NCBI GenBank assembly: GCA_029255685.2
Contig: CM055314.2
Location: forward strand, 5,350,399 to 5,414,398
DNA length: 64,000 nucleotides
Direction: 5' to 3'
From: Silene conica
Lineage: Eukaryota > Streptophyta > Magnoliopsida > Caryophyllales > Caryophyllaceae
The position numbers and the translations under genes were made by a program. The notes below the pieces were generated by a model, which ran no database searches, was not told the origin of the DNA, and worked only from the letters and a program-made list of their open reading frames with translations. This document shows positions 1-10,655 of this stretch, piece after piece. The number at the start of each line of letters is the position of its first letter. Within the stretch, counting starts at the first letter, position 1.

Positions 1-323
1 GTTAACTTAATTTAAAATAAAGTTAATTAAGTTCGGATTTTATAAGTTCAGTTTAGATCTTATAAGTTAAGTTAAGTTCAGATCCTATAAGTTAAGTTCA
101 GTTCAGTTCAGTTCCTATAAGTTCAGTTCAGTTCCTATAAGTTCAGTTCAGTTCAGTTCAGTTCCTATAAGTTCAGTTCAGTTCCTATAAGTTCAGTTCA
201 GTTCAGTTCCTATAAGTTCAGTTAAGTTCAGTTCCTATAAGTTCAGTTCAGTTCCTATAAGTTCAGTTCAGTTCAGTTCAGATCCTATAAGTTCAGTTCA
301 GTTCAGTTCAGTTAAGTTTCAGT
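1..323. repeat. GTTCA minisatellite
   Basis: Tandem GTTCA pentamers, usually in runs of two to five, are separated by the phrase GTTCCTATAA. The first ~90 bp are a degenerate version (GTTAAG, GTTCAGATC). The array lies where the 5' introns or exons of the ADH-like gene would be expected, so it is either intronic or has replaced the gene's 5' end; the window start hides which. Confidence 0.9.
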
Positions 324-430
324 CCAAAAGAACAGGGCCTAAGTCTTATTTCAGCTCAATTCAGATCATCTCAGCTCTATTCAATTTAATTCAACTAAGA
401 TTATTTACATTTAATTCAATTCAGCCCTTT
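324..430. repeat. Degenerate TTCAATTCAGTT tract with AAAAGAACAGGGCCTAAG tag
   Basis: Directly after the GTTCA array comes AAAAGAACAGGGCCTAAG (around 327-343), then a diverged TTCAAT/TCAGCTC tract. The same tag beside the same kind of tract recurs near 7183-7200 and 10634-10650, so it looks like part of a dispersed repeat family rather than a random flank. Confidence 0.55.
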
Positions 431-514
431 TAGTAAAAAATAGCGTAGCCTAAATCCGTGTATATAGATGGTAACACATTTCTTATTAAGAACTCGGAAT
501 TTGAATTTGTACAG

Positions 515-2672
515 GATTGTGGAAAGTGTGGGAAAGAATGTGGTTGATATCGTAGAAGGCGATATGGTGGTACCGGTTTTCTTATCAGATTGTGGAGATT
601 GTAATGATTGTAAATCAAGCAAGAGTAACTTATGTTCAAAGATGCCTTTCAAAGTATCACCATGGATGCCAAGGGAAGAAAGTAGTAGATTCATGGATTT
701 GAAGGGAGAAACACTCTTCCACTTCTTGTTCGTTTCAAGTTTTAGTGAATACACGGTGGTTGATATTGCCCATGTCACCAAAGTCGACTCTTCTCTTCCT
801 CCTAATAGGGCTTGCCTTCTAAGTTGTGGTGTTTCAACAGGTATCGACATAACTCTGTATCTCTAAGAGACGCTATTTCATTTTTCACAGTGACATTGCA
901 TAGTTTATGAACCGTTTTCTGTTAAACACGTACACATGTGAGAAGACTTAAACAATAATCCAATCTTCACAAAACATGCATGCATGCTCCTGTGAACGTT
1001 ATTTTAATCAAAGTTAAACAAATAATTAATAAATATTTAGAATCAATTAGAATTGTGATTGTGTTTTAAACCCAATTTGTACGTGATTTACTAACCTGTA
1101 AACTCGTCTTTCACCCTTATTTATTATATCGACATGGACAATGTTCCATATACACATCAGAAATAAAGTTCTTAACTTCATGGCTACCCATGCGCAATAT
1201 ATTTCGAGAAATATTAAAGAATAAGATACATTATATTTATTAGCTTGACAACATATTTGACACGATTGTATATTCGTATGAATTGGATAATTTCAGGAAT
1301 AGGCGCGGCATGGAGAGCGGCGAATATAACGCCTGGATCGACTGTTGCAGTATTTGGGCTAGGTGCTATTGGATTAGCGGTACAATTAATCTAAAACAAA
1401 ACAGATTAAATATTTGCATTTTATTTTTATTTATTGATTCACACTGCATGCACGTAAATATATGGATCTTCTAAGTTCTAAGTGTATATTGTTCTTCGGG
1501 TGTCGAAGGTGGCGGAGGGAGCAAGATTCTGTGGAGCAGCTAAAATAATTGCCGTCGATGTAAACCCCGAAAAGTTTGAAATAGGTAATGAATTTTTCTC
1601 GAGGGAAATTTAATTTGTGACCGTTTTTGTTACATGAGCTAATACAGAGTACACGTTTAAAAAATCGTATTAGCAAATATTATTTACAATCATGATATTC
1701 AACATTTCTATTTTCTACCAAATGATTTTAGGGAAGAAGTTTGGAATCACGGACTTTGTAAATCCAAACGACACTGGAGATAAGTCCGTTAGCGAGGTTT
1801 GAGTTATTGTCACGTTTTAATACATTTGAGTCTAATTCTAATCATATTCGATTCATATGAGTATTAGGCAAATATATGAGCGAGTAACATTTAAAGTAAC
1901 TTGTGTATTTTTAACCGAAATATTCTACATTTAGTAACGTTTTTCTTAATAAAGTTACGATATATCGGAAGTTAGATCAATCTAGTTATGTTATGTTTCA
2001 ATAACTTATCGGTCAGATTATAAACGAGATGACCGATGGAGGTGCAGACTATTGTTTCGAGTGTGTTGGTATTGCCTGTTTGGTGCAAGAAGCTTATTCT
2101 TGTTGCAGAAAGGTTTGCTCTCTATACACATTTATACTTGTTTCACTAATATAAAAGTTTGACTATCGTATGGTCTATCGTGTGCAACCGTTGTATATTG
2201 GATTGGATATTGTTCCTTATGTACGTCAGTACGTGTTTCTCGTGTTTTAATTTCAGGGCTGGGGAAAAACAATTGTATTAGGGGTCGACCAGCCTGATTC
2301 GAAATTAAGTCTAAGCTCAATCGATGTGCTCTGTAGTGGCAAAACTCTTGTTGGATCACTATATGGCGGTCTTAAGCATAAAACGGATGTTCCAATCCTC
2401 GCAAAACTGTACATGAACAAGGTAAATATTAGTCGGTTTTAATTAATGTACAAATTATTCTTCATAATCACATAATTTGATATCATTTGACATTAAAATC
2501 AATCGTTATAGTTAATAAAAGTTCGATTTTATGATCGTATATCCTAATTTTGTCCCAGGAGATTCAACTGGATGGCTTTGTGACACAAGAAATGAAGTTT
2601 GATGAGATAAACAAGGCATTTGAGTTGCTCGTTCAAGGCAAATGTTTAAGATGCGTATTATGGATGGATTAG
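515..2672 (+). CDS. Alcohol dehydrogenase-like protein, 3' seven exons (5' partial)
   Basis: Zinc-dependent medium-chain alcohol dehydrogenase of the plant ADH-like group. Seven exons can be read with GT..AG borders: 515-840, 1297-1379, 1509-1584, 1732-1796, 2017-2112, 2257-2421 and 2559-2672 (TAG stop). The first visible exon carries the structural zinc cysteines (CGDCNDC then KSSKSNLC, spacing C-x2-C-x2-C-x7-C) and the third catalytic-zinc ligand in LLSCGVSTG. Exon two carries the Rossmann NAD motif GLGAIGLA. Later exons give the usual IIAVDVNPEKFEIGKKFGI, TDGGADYCFECVG, SLYGGL and C-terminal LLVQGKCLRC. No stop or frameshift interrupts these exons. The N-terminal exons, with the first catalytic cysteine and the His-Glu pair, are absent: upstream is only a minisatellite. 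They may lie before the window, or the gene may be a 5'-truncated pseudogene. Start 515 is a splice acceptor, not an initiation codon. Confidence 0.88.
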
Positions 2673-2880
2673 TTAGTAATTAATCAAGTTGATAATGGAC
2701 GGATCAATCATAATCGCCAATCGGTGACGGAGAAAGGAATAAGGGAGTGGCCGAGACTCACTAACCCGCAAGAATTAGAACATTGTAACTGTATAAAGAT
2801 CTTAATTTTCACATATACCTTCAATTACTTTTCTTTCTTGATTTCAACCCTTCTCAAAAAAAATTGTGACATACTCCGTA

Positions 2881-3076
2881 CACAAAATCTTATTTGCAAC
2901 GGCACTATCCGTCGCAAGCTTGTGACGGATACTATTTTCTCTCACAAAATATCTACTTTTTCTCTCTCTCTCCAACACTATTCCTGCGGTCCCCTTTCTC
3001 CACTACTCATTTTGTATCCATTTTATTCCACAAAATATCCGTCACAAATAATGACCCGTCGCAAGCAAGACTTACT
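2881..3076 (+). mobile_element. Mutator-type MITE, family 1 copy 1
   Basis: A 196 bp element begins CACAAAATCTTATTTGC and ends GCAAGCAAGACTTACT. It contains inverted GACGGATA/TATCCGTC blocks and a CT-rich middle (TTTTTCTCTCTCTC). It is flanked by a perfect 10 bp direct repeat ATACTCCGTA (2871-2880 and 3077-3086). The 9-10 bp duplication points to Mutator-like mobilisation. Copies are at 10071-10284 and 15955-16149. Confidence 0.8.
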
Positions 3077-3086
3077 ATACTCCGTA

Positions 3087-3833
3087 TCTATCTCTATAAA
3101 AGGGATAGAAAATAAGAGTTTACTATTGGTTCCTTAAATTAAGGAGTATATGGGCCCACCATCTTTCACACTTATTTAATTTCCCTCCTTCTTATATTCA
3201 TAATTAATTCTGATCCGTAATTTCGTATTTGATCTTTTCTCATTCTTATTTACGTAATCGATTGCAGTAGTACATTTCGTCATTATCATAATAAAATACG
3301 ATATGATCAAATTATTGTTAATTGAATATTCAAATAACAATATACAACAGTCAAATAAAATACGATATTTGACGATTTAAAAATTAAATCCAAAAAACAA
3401 AAAATTACCAACAGCAAAAATAAATAGTCCAATAATTAAATTACATTATATTTTCTAATCAAATCAAGTACAAATTAAAATATCAAACAAAATAAAATAT
3501 GATATACAGCGGTCCGATATATAAAAATCCTGTATATTGGAAAAAACAAAATTCCTGTATATGAGCAGAACAAATAGTCTTTATGTTGAATTTAAATCTT
3601 TTAGTTGAATCTTATATAAATTCAACTAAAAATCTGGAAATATACAGAAAAAACAAAAATCCTGCACAAAAAATCGTCTTTTTGTTGAATTTAAATTAAA
3701 ATACCATATACAATGTAACGGTCCGATATATATCAGAATGATCATATTTCGCCAATATCATCATAAAAACAAAACAAAAATCCTTTATTTAAGCACAAAG
3801 ATAGTCATGTAAATTCAACAAAAAATCTGGAAA
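3087..3833. other. AT-rich intergenic DNA with a degenerate duplication
   Basis: No gene seen. CGGTCCGATATATA, AAAATCCTG and GTTGAATTTAAAT recur in the same order about 100-210 bp apart (near 3510-3590 and 3660-3735), suggesting an old imperfect tandem duplication. Confidence 0.5.
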
Positions 3834-5203
3834 TCCCTTTATTATAAAAGGAATGGATTTTAGAGAGTTTTTATTGGTCGAACAAAATTAGGAAGAGAAA
3901 AAAAAATTAATTAAAGTAGGTCCACCATGTTCATTCTACATAATTAATTATCTCTCTTCAAATTTTAGAGAGTTTTTATTGGTCGAACAACATCAGAGCC
4001 TTAGTCCCAAAAATTTTGGGGTCGCATTTAATTTATACCTTTAATTTATGTAAAATTAGTTAACTTATTAACAATGATCATCAAATATTTGTTTTTTACA
4101 GTTGAAATTGAAGTTAGGATTTCGGAAGATTTCATATTTCAATGTATGATTATAGATTGTAACTTTCATAAATTTAATATTTTCACTACTTTAATTAATT
4201 AAATAAGTTACAATCTATAATCATACATTGAAATATGAAATCTTCCGAAATCCTAACTTCAATTTCAACTGTAAAAAACAAATATTTGATGATAATTGTT
4301 AATAAGTTAACTAATTTATTTTACATAAATTAAAGGTATAAATTAAATGCCGACCCCAAAACTTTTTGGGACTAAGGCTCTGATGTTGTTGTTGAAAGGT
4401 ATAAATTAAATATAATAATAATATAATGGAGACGCCTAGACTTTACAAATATAGTATATTCTGAGATTAAAGAAATTGTTAATATTAATTTAACATTCAA
4501 CAACTAAAATGATTAAATTAAGTGACATTGAGTATAAAATAGAAACAAAAGGTGAATACCAAATATAATACTGTAATATATAAATAGGCGAAAATTAATG
4601 CATTCAAATACTGGAAATCAACAAACTAAAATTGTTGAGAATTGGAAATCTACAAAAATATGTAACTCCGTGTTAAATGTACATAAAATAGATAGTTTTA
4701 TATTATATGGTCGGAGATTTTGGGTAGTTAGAGAGTCAGACTAATAATAATTTGGGTTCATTACGATGGTTATGAACTTAGAATTTAAACCGTAAGTATA
4801 ATTTTAAAATCTATATATATTTTACTGGCTATTTTCCGTCTTAAAATTAAAACGAGTCAGTATCACTCTCCATGGGTTATAGGACAAATATTTTATTTTC
4901 GCCATACATAATGTTTTTTTTGTCTTATTCATCCTACATATCTATATTTGATCCGTTTAAACTTAAACCGATAGCGTCGTCCTACCTAAGAATTTGTAGA
5001 ATTTTATAATGTCAAGCAGATGCGTTGTTTTTACTTACGTCTAAGTTAAACATATAGATTTTTTAAAATTTTTTACATACATTGATATAGTTGTAATACT
5101 AAAATTATATTTTTAATTAAATATATTCACCTTTTTATTTTTATTTTTATTTTTTTATTTAATAGAATAAACCCGTGCATTTTTTGCACGGGCGTAAAAC
5201 TAG
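3834..5203 (+). mobile_element. Non-autonomous Helitron (candidate)
   Basis: The 3' end is a typical Helitron terminus: a stem CCCGTGCA/TGCACGGG (5172-5192), then ten bases, then CTAG followed by host T (CTAG at 5200-5203). The same stem plus CTAG is seen at four other ends in this window. The 5' end is less sure: TCCCTTTATTATAAAAGG at 3834 resembles the TCTATATAAAAG starts of the other copies and follows an A. A 28 bp direct repeat (TTTTAGAGAGTTTTTATTGG... at 3963 and about 104 bp earlier) lies near its 5' end, and the 3988-4388 palindrome lies inside. No Rep/helicase coding sequence is present. Confidence 0.65.
3988..4388. repeat. Near-perfect inverted repeat (foldback), ~180 bp arms
   Basis: Arms 3988-4165 and 4205-4388 are reverse complements with only a few mismatches and small indels, around a ~39 bp spacer. 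Both outer ends read, in outward orientation, GGGACTAAGGCTCTGATGTTG, and the right end continues as (GTT)n. From memory this resembles the 3' tail of plant RTE LINEs and TS-type SINEs, so the palindrome may be an inverted pair of such tails. A transcript through it would form a long hairpin. Confidence 0.9.
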
Positions 5204-5311
5204 TATAGTATAAATCGCAAAACCGTCACAATTACAAGGCTAGCGACCTGGGCCAAGCCCATACAAACAAATAAGAACAATAATTTTAGGCAACACAAGA
5301 TAGGATACCCT

Positions 5312-5525
5312 GCCCGCAAGGGTGAAGTCTAGTGGTTAAAACTTGGGTGAAATTCGCAGGAGACCTGGGTTTAAACCTCCTCAAGAGCAAAAATTTGTGG
5401 AGCATTCTTGGCCTGAGTTCATGCCTGAATAGACTTCGGCCCGAGTTCATGCCTGAATAGACTTTGAGCCTGTCACCCTCGGGTAGCGGCTGCAGCATGC
5501 AGGTTCCCACGTCACCAAAAAAAAA
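5312..5525 (+). mobile_element. tRNA-derived SINE
   Basis: A ~214 bp element has an A-box-like segment (GAAGTCTAGTGGTTAAA) and a B-box-like segment (GGGTTTAAACCTC) spaced as in a tRNA gene. It ends in poly(A) and is flanked by a 12 bp target duplication ATAGGATACCCT (5300-5311 and 5526-5537). The body holds a ~30 bp internal tandem duplication (GAGTTCATGCCTGAATAGAC twice). It codes for no protein; the 74-codon antisense ORF across it is incidental. Confidence 0.87.
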
Positions 5526-5684
5526 ATAGGATACCCTACCTCATCTCAAACAAACCACAACAAATCGAGATTTATATTTATATTTTTCACTTCTATCTAT
5601 CATCTGGTCTGCGATTTTCCCAATCATCAATCTAAAATCATCCGAAATCACAACCATCGTGATCCATTAAGATATTTTCCTTCC

Positions 5685-5865
5685 TAGTAAGTCTCCCTTG
5701 TGACAGATATATTTGCTGCAAACTTTTAACGACTCAAATTCTCCACTTAAATATATAAGACAAAGCATAAGAAATTTTAAATGACCTATCTTTTTTCAAC
5801 CCAAATAGATAATATTTGACCTATCGCAGGTTTACGACGCATATATCCGTTAAATGAGATTTGTG
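5685..5865 (-). mobile_element. Mutator-type MITE, family 2 (reverse copy)
   Basis: Aligned in reverse to the MITE at 23269-23454, it shares AAGTCTCCCTTGTGAC, the internal TATATAAGACAAAGCATA and the closing GAGATTTGTG. Flanks are 9 bp TTTCCTTCC and TTTCCTTTA (7 of 9 identical), an aged target duplication. Its GACGGATATATCCGTC motifs are partly mutated. Confidence 0.7.
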
Positions 5866-5931
5866 TTTCCTTTAAATGAGCACTTGATAAGTTGATAGTA
5901 CAATTACTGAATACTACTCCCCAATCCCTTA

Positions 5932-6189
5932 CTCCCTCCATTCTTTTTATATCACCCCATTTCCTTATACACGTTTGTCAATACTCATTTTGTTTCGATT
6001 ATATCTTTAGCTACATACTACTAAAAATTATAAAATTTTGATATTCTTAATCCACTTATCAAGACAAATTAAAAAAGATCTCACATGAATATATTTCCGT
6101 GAACGCATTGAGAGAAAACTGACGTTGAATACTCGATTGTGAATAGTGTCGAAAAGGGAAATGGGGTGATATAAAAAGAATGGAGGGAT
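5932..6189. mobile_element. Stowaway-like MITE
   Basis: Terminal inverted repeats of ~35 bp start CTCCCTCCATTCTTTTTATA and end with their complement, between TA dinucleotides (5930-5931 and 6190-6191), as for Tc1/mariner MITEs. It lies ~300 bp downstream of the dehydrin stop codon. Confidence 0.85.
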
Positions 6190-6483
6190 TACTTCGGATG
6201 AAAGGGGTTTATCTATTTTCATTTTCTGGGTGCATAATTCAATAATTATTTATTTTCATCAATGGAAACTATTAATCGAAATAATGAGTATATAGAATAA
6301 AACATCGCATTTTTAATTTCAAATTTCTTAAACAACAAATTACACAAAACAAACACATACATACATAAGCACACAGTACTTACATACATGCCATAATTTC
6401 ATAAACAAAACATTAAACCATACGACTTACGACACTCAAATAAAATCATAAAATCCAACAACAAAAAAACAAGCTTAACCCCT

Positions 6484-7885
6484 TCATTTCTCATCATGTT
6501 CCTTCTTTTCTTCCCCTGTCTTAGAACTAAACCCAGGGATCTTCTCCTTAATCTTGTCCAAGAACCCCTTCTTGTCCTTCTCACCCTCGACACACGGTTC
6601 AGCCACGACGACCGGGGTGGCCACCGTGTCGTGGTGTTCATCAACCTTCTTTTGTCCAGGCAATTTGTCCTTGATTTTGTCAAGGAAACCCTTCTTGTCT
6701 TGATCTTCTTCAGGGTGAGATGGCTCAGAGTATGTCACCTCATGTACATGAGGGTGTGGCTTCTCCTCGTATGTCTCGATCGGGACGTTCGTGTCTTCCT
6801 CGTCTTTGTGTCCTGGCAGTTTTTCCTTCAATTTTTGTTTCAATCCTTTCTTTTCTTTCTTCTCCCTTTTCCTCTTCTTCTTCTCTTCGTCGTCTGCCTC
6901 GTCTTCAGACTGTATTCCATATTTGAATCGAATAACATAAAAATTAGAATCGTAAACTAAGTTAAGACGATCTTACACAAGTTAAAAAGGTTAAAAATGA
7001 TCAACAATAACAAAAAGGTCACTTCAGCTCCCTTAATTTCAGCTTACGTTCAATTAATTATGTTCAGTTAATCTCTTCACAAAATTAACATTTAATTCAA
7101 CTAAATTCACTTCACCACAGTTCAACTCAATTTAGTTTAATTAATCTCTAAACCAAATAATTCAATTCAGCATGTTTTACCCGAAAAGAATAGGGCCTTA
7201 GTTCAATTATTTGATTAGGTTAAGGCGGTCTTAACAAATTTATACAAAGATGATTCGGAAAAATAACTACAACTCAATATAATTTTGAAATTACCAAAAT
7301 TTTATGAAAAATAACTCAAGGTCTCTGTTTATAAATCAGAGACTTGTCACACTTATGTCGAAACTAGACCCAAAAAACAGGGCAAATAAGAGACACAAAT
7401 CCTTAATTTACAATAGAACTAAATCTATTGTTTATACTCCGTATGTCAATTCTTGTGTAAAACGGTCTTGTACAAGTGTTATAGTAAAACCAAGTTACGT
7501 TTTACACGTAACTTGACTTTAAGTTTTAATCAACTAAATTCACTTCAGCCAAATTTAGTTCAATTAAACTCTAGCTCAATTAATTCGATTCACCGGAAAA
7601 AACCAGGATCTTACTCCTATAATGGACTAGTAGAGAAAGAAAAAGACTTACAGAGCTGGAGCTAGAGCTATCAGAACGATGAAGTTTGTCATGGAAAACC
7701 CCATGTTTCTTCTCATCGTCTCCATCTTTCTTATACCCGGCTTCGGAAACTTGAACCTTGTGATCAAATTCAGTTTCCAAAGTCGACTTCTCCTCCTTCT
7801 TCTCCTTCTTCATGAAATCGAACAACCCGCGGTCAGTAGTCTCGACTCCTGACGCGGGTACGTTCTCATTAGCATTATCAGCCAT
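6484..7885 (-). CDS. Acidic dehydrin, FSK3 type (LEA group 2)
   Basis: Dehydrins are disordered late-embryogenesis proteins that protect membranes and proteins during drought, cold and salt stress. Two exons are clear: 7885-7652 (ATG at 7885, donor GTAAGT) and 6909-6484 (acceptor after AATACAG, TGA stop), with a 742 bp intron, together 219 residues. Order of segments: F-segment DRGLFDFMKKEKKEEK at 18-33; S-segment LHRSDSSSSSSSEDE at about 68-82, split by the intron exactly inside the serine run as is usual for dehydrins; K-segments at about 98-113 (KKGLKQKLKEKLPG), 150-166 (KKGFLDKIKDKLPG) and 191-206 (KKGFLDKIKEKIPG). A His-rich HPHVHE stretch lies between the first two K-segments. There is no Y-segment, so it belongs with the COR47/ERD10/ERD14 kind. 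The reading frame is intact. The first K-segment is the least canonical (GLKQ for GFLD). Confidence 0.95.
7028..7202. repeat. TTCAATTCAGTT tract with AAAAGAATAGGGCCTTAG tag (dehydrin intron)
   Basis: Degenerate TTCAATTA/GTTCAGTT units end at AAAAGAATAGGGCCTTAG (7183-7200), the same arrangement as at 1-430 and 10425-10655. A second, more decayed tract lies at about 7510-7615 in the same intron. These account for much of the intron's length. Confidence 0.6.
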
Positions 7886-7973
7886 GATATATTATTTGAA
7901 TTAAGCTTAAGATTAAGATTATATAAATAAACTCAAATTAAAGGCAATATAGGAATGAAATTATGTAATGGAT

Positions 7974-7981
7974 TATATATA
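7974..7981 (-). promoter_or_regulatory. TATA box of the dehydrin gene
   Basis: TATATATA on the minus strand, ~90 bp upstream of the dehydrin ATG, fits a plant core promoter. In the ~250 bp upstream I saw no clear ABRE core with a GGC tail and no CCGAC, so stress elements are not evident close by. Confidence 0.6.
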
Positions 7982-8232
7982 GTAGAAGATATTATTAAAG
8001 ATAAGAGTTTGTTTGGGAATCAAGTGATTCTTTACTGCTTTGAATTGGTTTGCTTTAATAGAGGGAGTGATTGATGGCTTTTTAGTGTCGAGGGATGTAA
8101 CGTCCTTTTATAAGGCCATTGTAACGCGCTTACTACACGAAGTAATAATAAACGTCTCCTATTCTTTAACGTTAGTTACACTTTATTTTAAATTTAAATA
8201 TTGGGTTTTGGAATCTCGATCATTTGTTTGTT

Positions 8233-8424
8233 CACAAATTCTCATCTGTGGCAGATATTTGTCGCAAGCTTGCAACAGATCAAATAATATTCATTTAGGA
8301 CGATAAGACAAAAACTGAGTGTATTGGGAATATCATTTTGTTTTGGCTTATTTGTCAATTTGGTTGGTATTTGACCCGTCACAAGCTTATGACGGATATA
8401 TCCCGTCACAAGGGAGACTTACCG
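8233..8424 (+). mobile_element. Mutator-type MITE, family 2
   Basis: Begins CACAAATTCTCATCTG and ends CAAGGGAGACTTACCG, with GACGGATATATCCCGTC near the 3' end. It matches 23269-23454 along its length. Flanks TTGTTTGTT and ATTTTTGTT agree at 7 of 9 bases. It lies ~350 bp upstream of the dehydrin start. Confidence 0.7.
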
Positions 8425-8439
8425 ATTTTTGTTGTTATA

Positions 8440-8893
8440 ACAAATTTTTGTTTTGGACAGTTTTAATTTCAGACCACATCTACAATCGATTTAAATTATG
8501 TTAAGGTAACATTATTAGTAAGGCTCATCAAAGTCTTAACACTGTCACATGAGCTTTTCACTAACTTTTATTACTATTATATTATTCATACTCACCTCAG
8601 ACTTTATATATTATCGATCAGACCCTACTTTCCAACTACATTTTTCTTATCGGATTTTAGATAAAAATAAAAATAATAATATTTTAACACATGGTAATCA
8701 TTCATTAGTTGTCATTTATAAAACGGTGGGGTCAAGAACTTTGTAGAGTCTTACATTTTCAAGACTCTACTAAGGACTTTGTCAATACTTGAGTAAATTA
8801 TTTGGGGTCTTACGTGAATATTGTCTCAAGACTCACCAATAATCTTATCCTTAGGGGCCTGAAATTAAGACCGTCTGAAATAATAATTATTGT
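8440..8893. mobile_element. Non-autonomous element with TTTCAGACGGT-type inverted ends
   Basis: AAATTTTTGTTTTGGACAG then TTTTAATTTCAG at the left is inverted at the right as CTGAAATTAAGACCGTCTG. The same ends bound the compact ~110 bp element at 29966-30076. The interior is AT-rich, without a gene, and repeats AAGACTC phrases. The class is uncertain. Confidence 0.5.
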
Positions 8894-10060
8894 TTTCTTA
8901 TTATGATCGTCTTATAGAAGAAATTGTGTAAAATATTATATGGAGTAATCTGTTTTACACAACTAAATATAAAATTATCTTCCAAAAACTAACTGATCAA
9001 TTATTTATATCGGATTTCCGCTTGGGTAAAAGTTAATTTTGTTTCCATACATCGGCCAAGCTAGGGGGACTAATAGTGGCGATCGTCATCCCTAATAACT
9101 TAATTTTTCAAAAAATTTAGCTAAAAAATGCGAATTTTTTTCATATATTCCCTATATCATTACCACTTCGCCCCTTAAATTTGAATTATGGTCGTCACGG
9201 TTCTCATAAGGGCATATTGGTTTTTCAGCTTGTCTATTTTGTAAACATTTATTTTGTGCGACGGATCTATTGTAACAGAGGCGTCCCGTTACCCAAATAG
9301 TTAATTCTCAACAGTATCTTTTATGTTTAGTGTTAAATAGCAAAATTAAAAAATTAATCAACACTATTGTGGTTTTTTATTTATTTGATTTGATTTTGTC
9401 GGTTTTTAACATGTGTCATAAGACAACTGATTAATAAGCTTAATGTAAAGATTGGTAAGATATTTTCATCATAAATGTAAGGATGAATTTACTATAGTTA
9501 ACAAGAAATGCAAATTCTTCTGTATTACCTCGCATGAATTTAAAAATTAACTAGTCGATATCGTATTATTGTGTTTTTGTGTAAGTTTATTTAAAAAATC
9601 GGTCATTTATAATACAGTTGTAAATAGATGCAACCGTAAAATAAAATTAAATCGTGAGCAGGAGTGCTTATACTAAACACTCCCGTAATACGATACGATC
9701 AATTAGGGTAAAATTGCCTTCCACAAATGGGTGTGCTTTGAAAATTGAGAAAATCGTCAAGATATTTACGTTGATATTTTCATTTTTATTTTAGGAATGA
9801 TCAAGAATGTTTTCCAAGATTCACACAGATTCACTATAACCAATGGGAAATAGCCAAGTGTACGCGTGAATGGAAATAGTATCCGTATAAAAGTGGAACG
9901 TCGGTGGAATGGGGCCGGTATGTATGATGATGCTTCACGTGTCGGCCTTTCGAGATTTGCGAACAGCTACATTTATCACTGTGCTGTGTGTACCATTCCT
10001 CTTTATTTTTGGCCCAATCCATGTATGATTCAAGAACCAACAACCTACTTGGTACGCCTA
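8894..10060. other. Intergenic, no feature recognised
   Basis: AT-rich without a supported gene. Around 9890-10030 the composition is more balanced and two overlapping short ORFs on opposite strands occur, but neither resembles a known protein and no splice context supports them. Confidence 0.5.
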
Positions 10061-10070
10061 ATATGAGGAT

Positions 10071-10284
10071 CGTAAGTTTTGCTTATGACGGGTCCCATTT
10101 GTGACGGATATTTTGTGAGATAAAATGGATATAAAATGAGTTAGTGGAGAAAAGGGATCACATGGATAGTGTCAGAAAGAGAGAAAAAAAGTGGGTATTT
10201 TGTGAGAAAAAAAGTGGGTATTTTGTGAGAGAAAAAAAGTGGGTAGCTTGTGACGTATATCGTCGGCACAAATGAGAATTTGTG
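10071..10284 (-). mobile_element. Mutator-type MITE, family 1 copy 3 (reverse)
   Basis: Reverse-orientation copy of the 2881-3076 element: CGTAAGTTTTGCTTATGACG at the left, GAGAATTTGTG at the right. Flanks ATATGAGGAT and ATATAAGTAA agree at 7 of 10, so it is older than copies 1 and 2. It is longer because AAAAAGTGGGTATTTTGTGAG is repeated in the middle. Confidence 0.75.
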
Positions 10285-10424
10285 ATATAAGTAATACGAA
10301 GTATATTTTGCATAAAAATAAAATAAATACGTACAATGGATATAGGAGCATAAAATGGTTGATCCGTCCTGATTATTGTTTACGTCTACTTATTTTTATG
10401 AGATAAAAAGTAAAGTAAAGTCCT

Positions 10425-10655
10425 TTTTTTTTTTTTTACTTAATTTCAATTTAGTCTCATTCAATTCAGCTCTATTCAGTTAAGTTTAATTTTATGCCTT
10501 CATTCGATTTAGTTCAACTCTTCTATTCACAGATTAACTCTTTATTTCAATTTCTTTCAATTCAGTTTAGTTTCATTAAATTCATTACAATTCAATTCAT
10601 TTTCATTAAGTTCAGTTCACACAATTTCAATTCAAAAGAATAAGGCCTAAATTAT
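10425..10655. repeat. TTCAATTCAGTT tract with AAAAGAATAAGGCCTAAA tag
   Basis: After a T-run, ~200 bp of degenerate TTCAATTCAGTT units end in AAAAGAATAAGGCCTAAA (10634-10651). Third example of this tract-plus-tag layout. Confidence 0.6.

Noticed and set aside
5312..5400. tRNA gene
   Set aside because: A- and B-box-like segments are there, but no cloverleaf can be drawn; poly(A) and target duplication show a SINE.
5286..5510. 74-codon minus-strand ORF
   Set aside because: Lies wholly across the SINE and includes its internal duplication; no protein family.
9834..10066. Overlapping 66-69 codon ORFs on both strands
   Set aside because: No family resemblance, no splice or promoter context.
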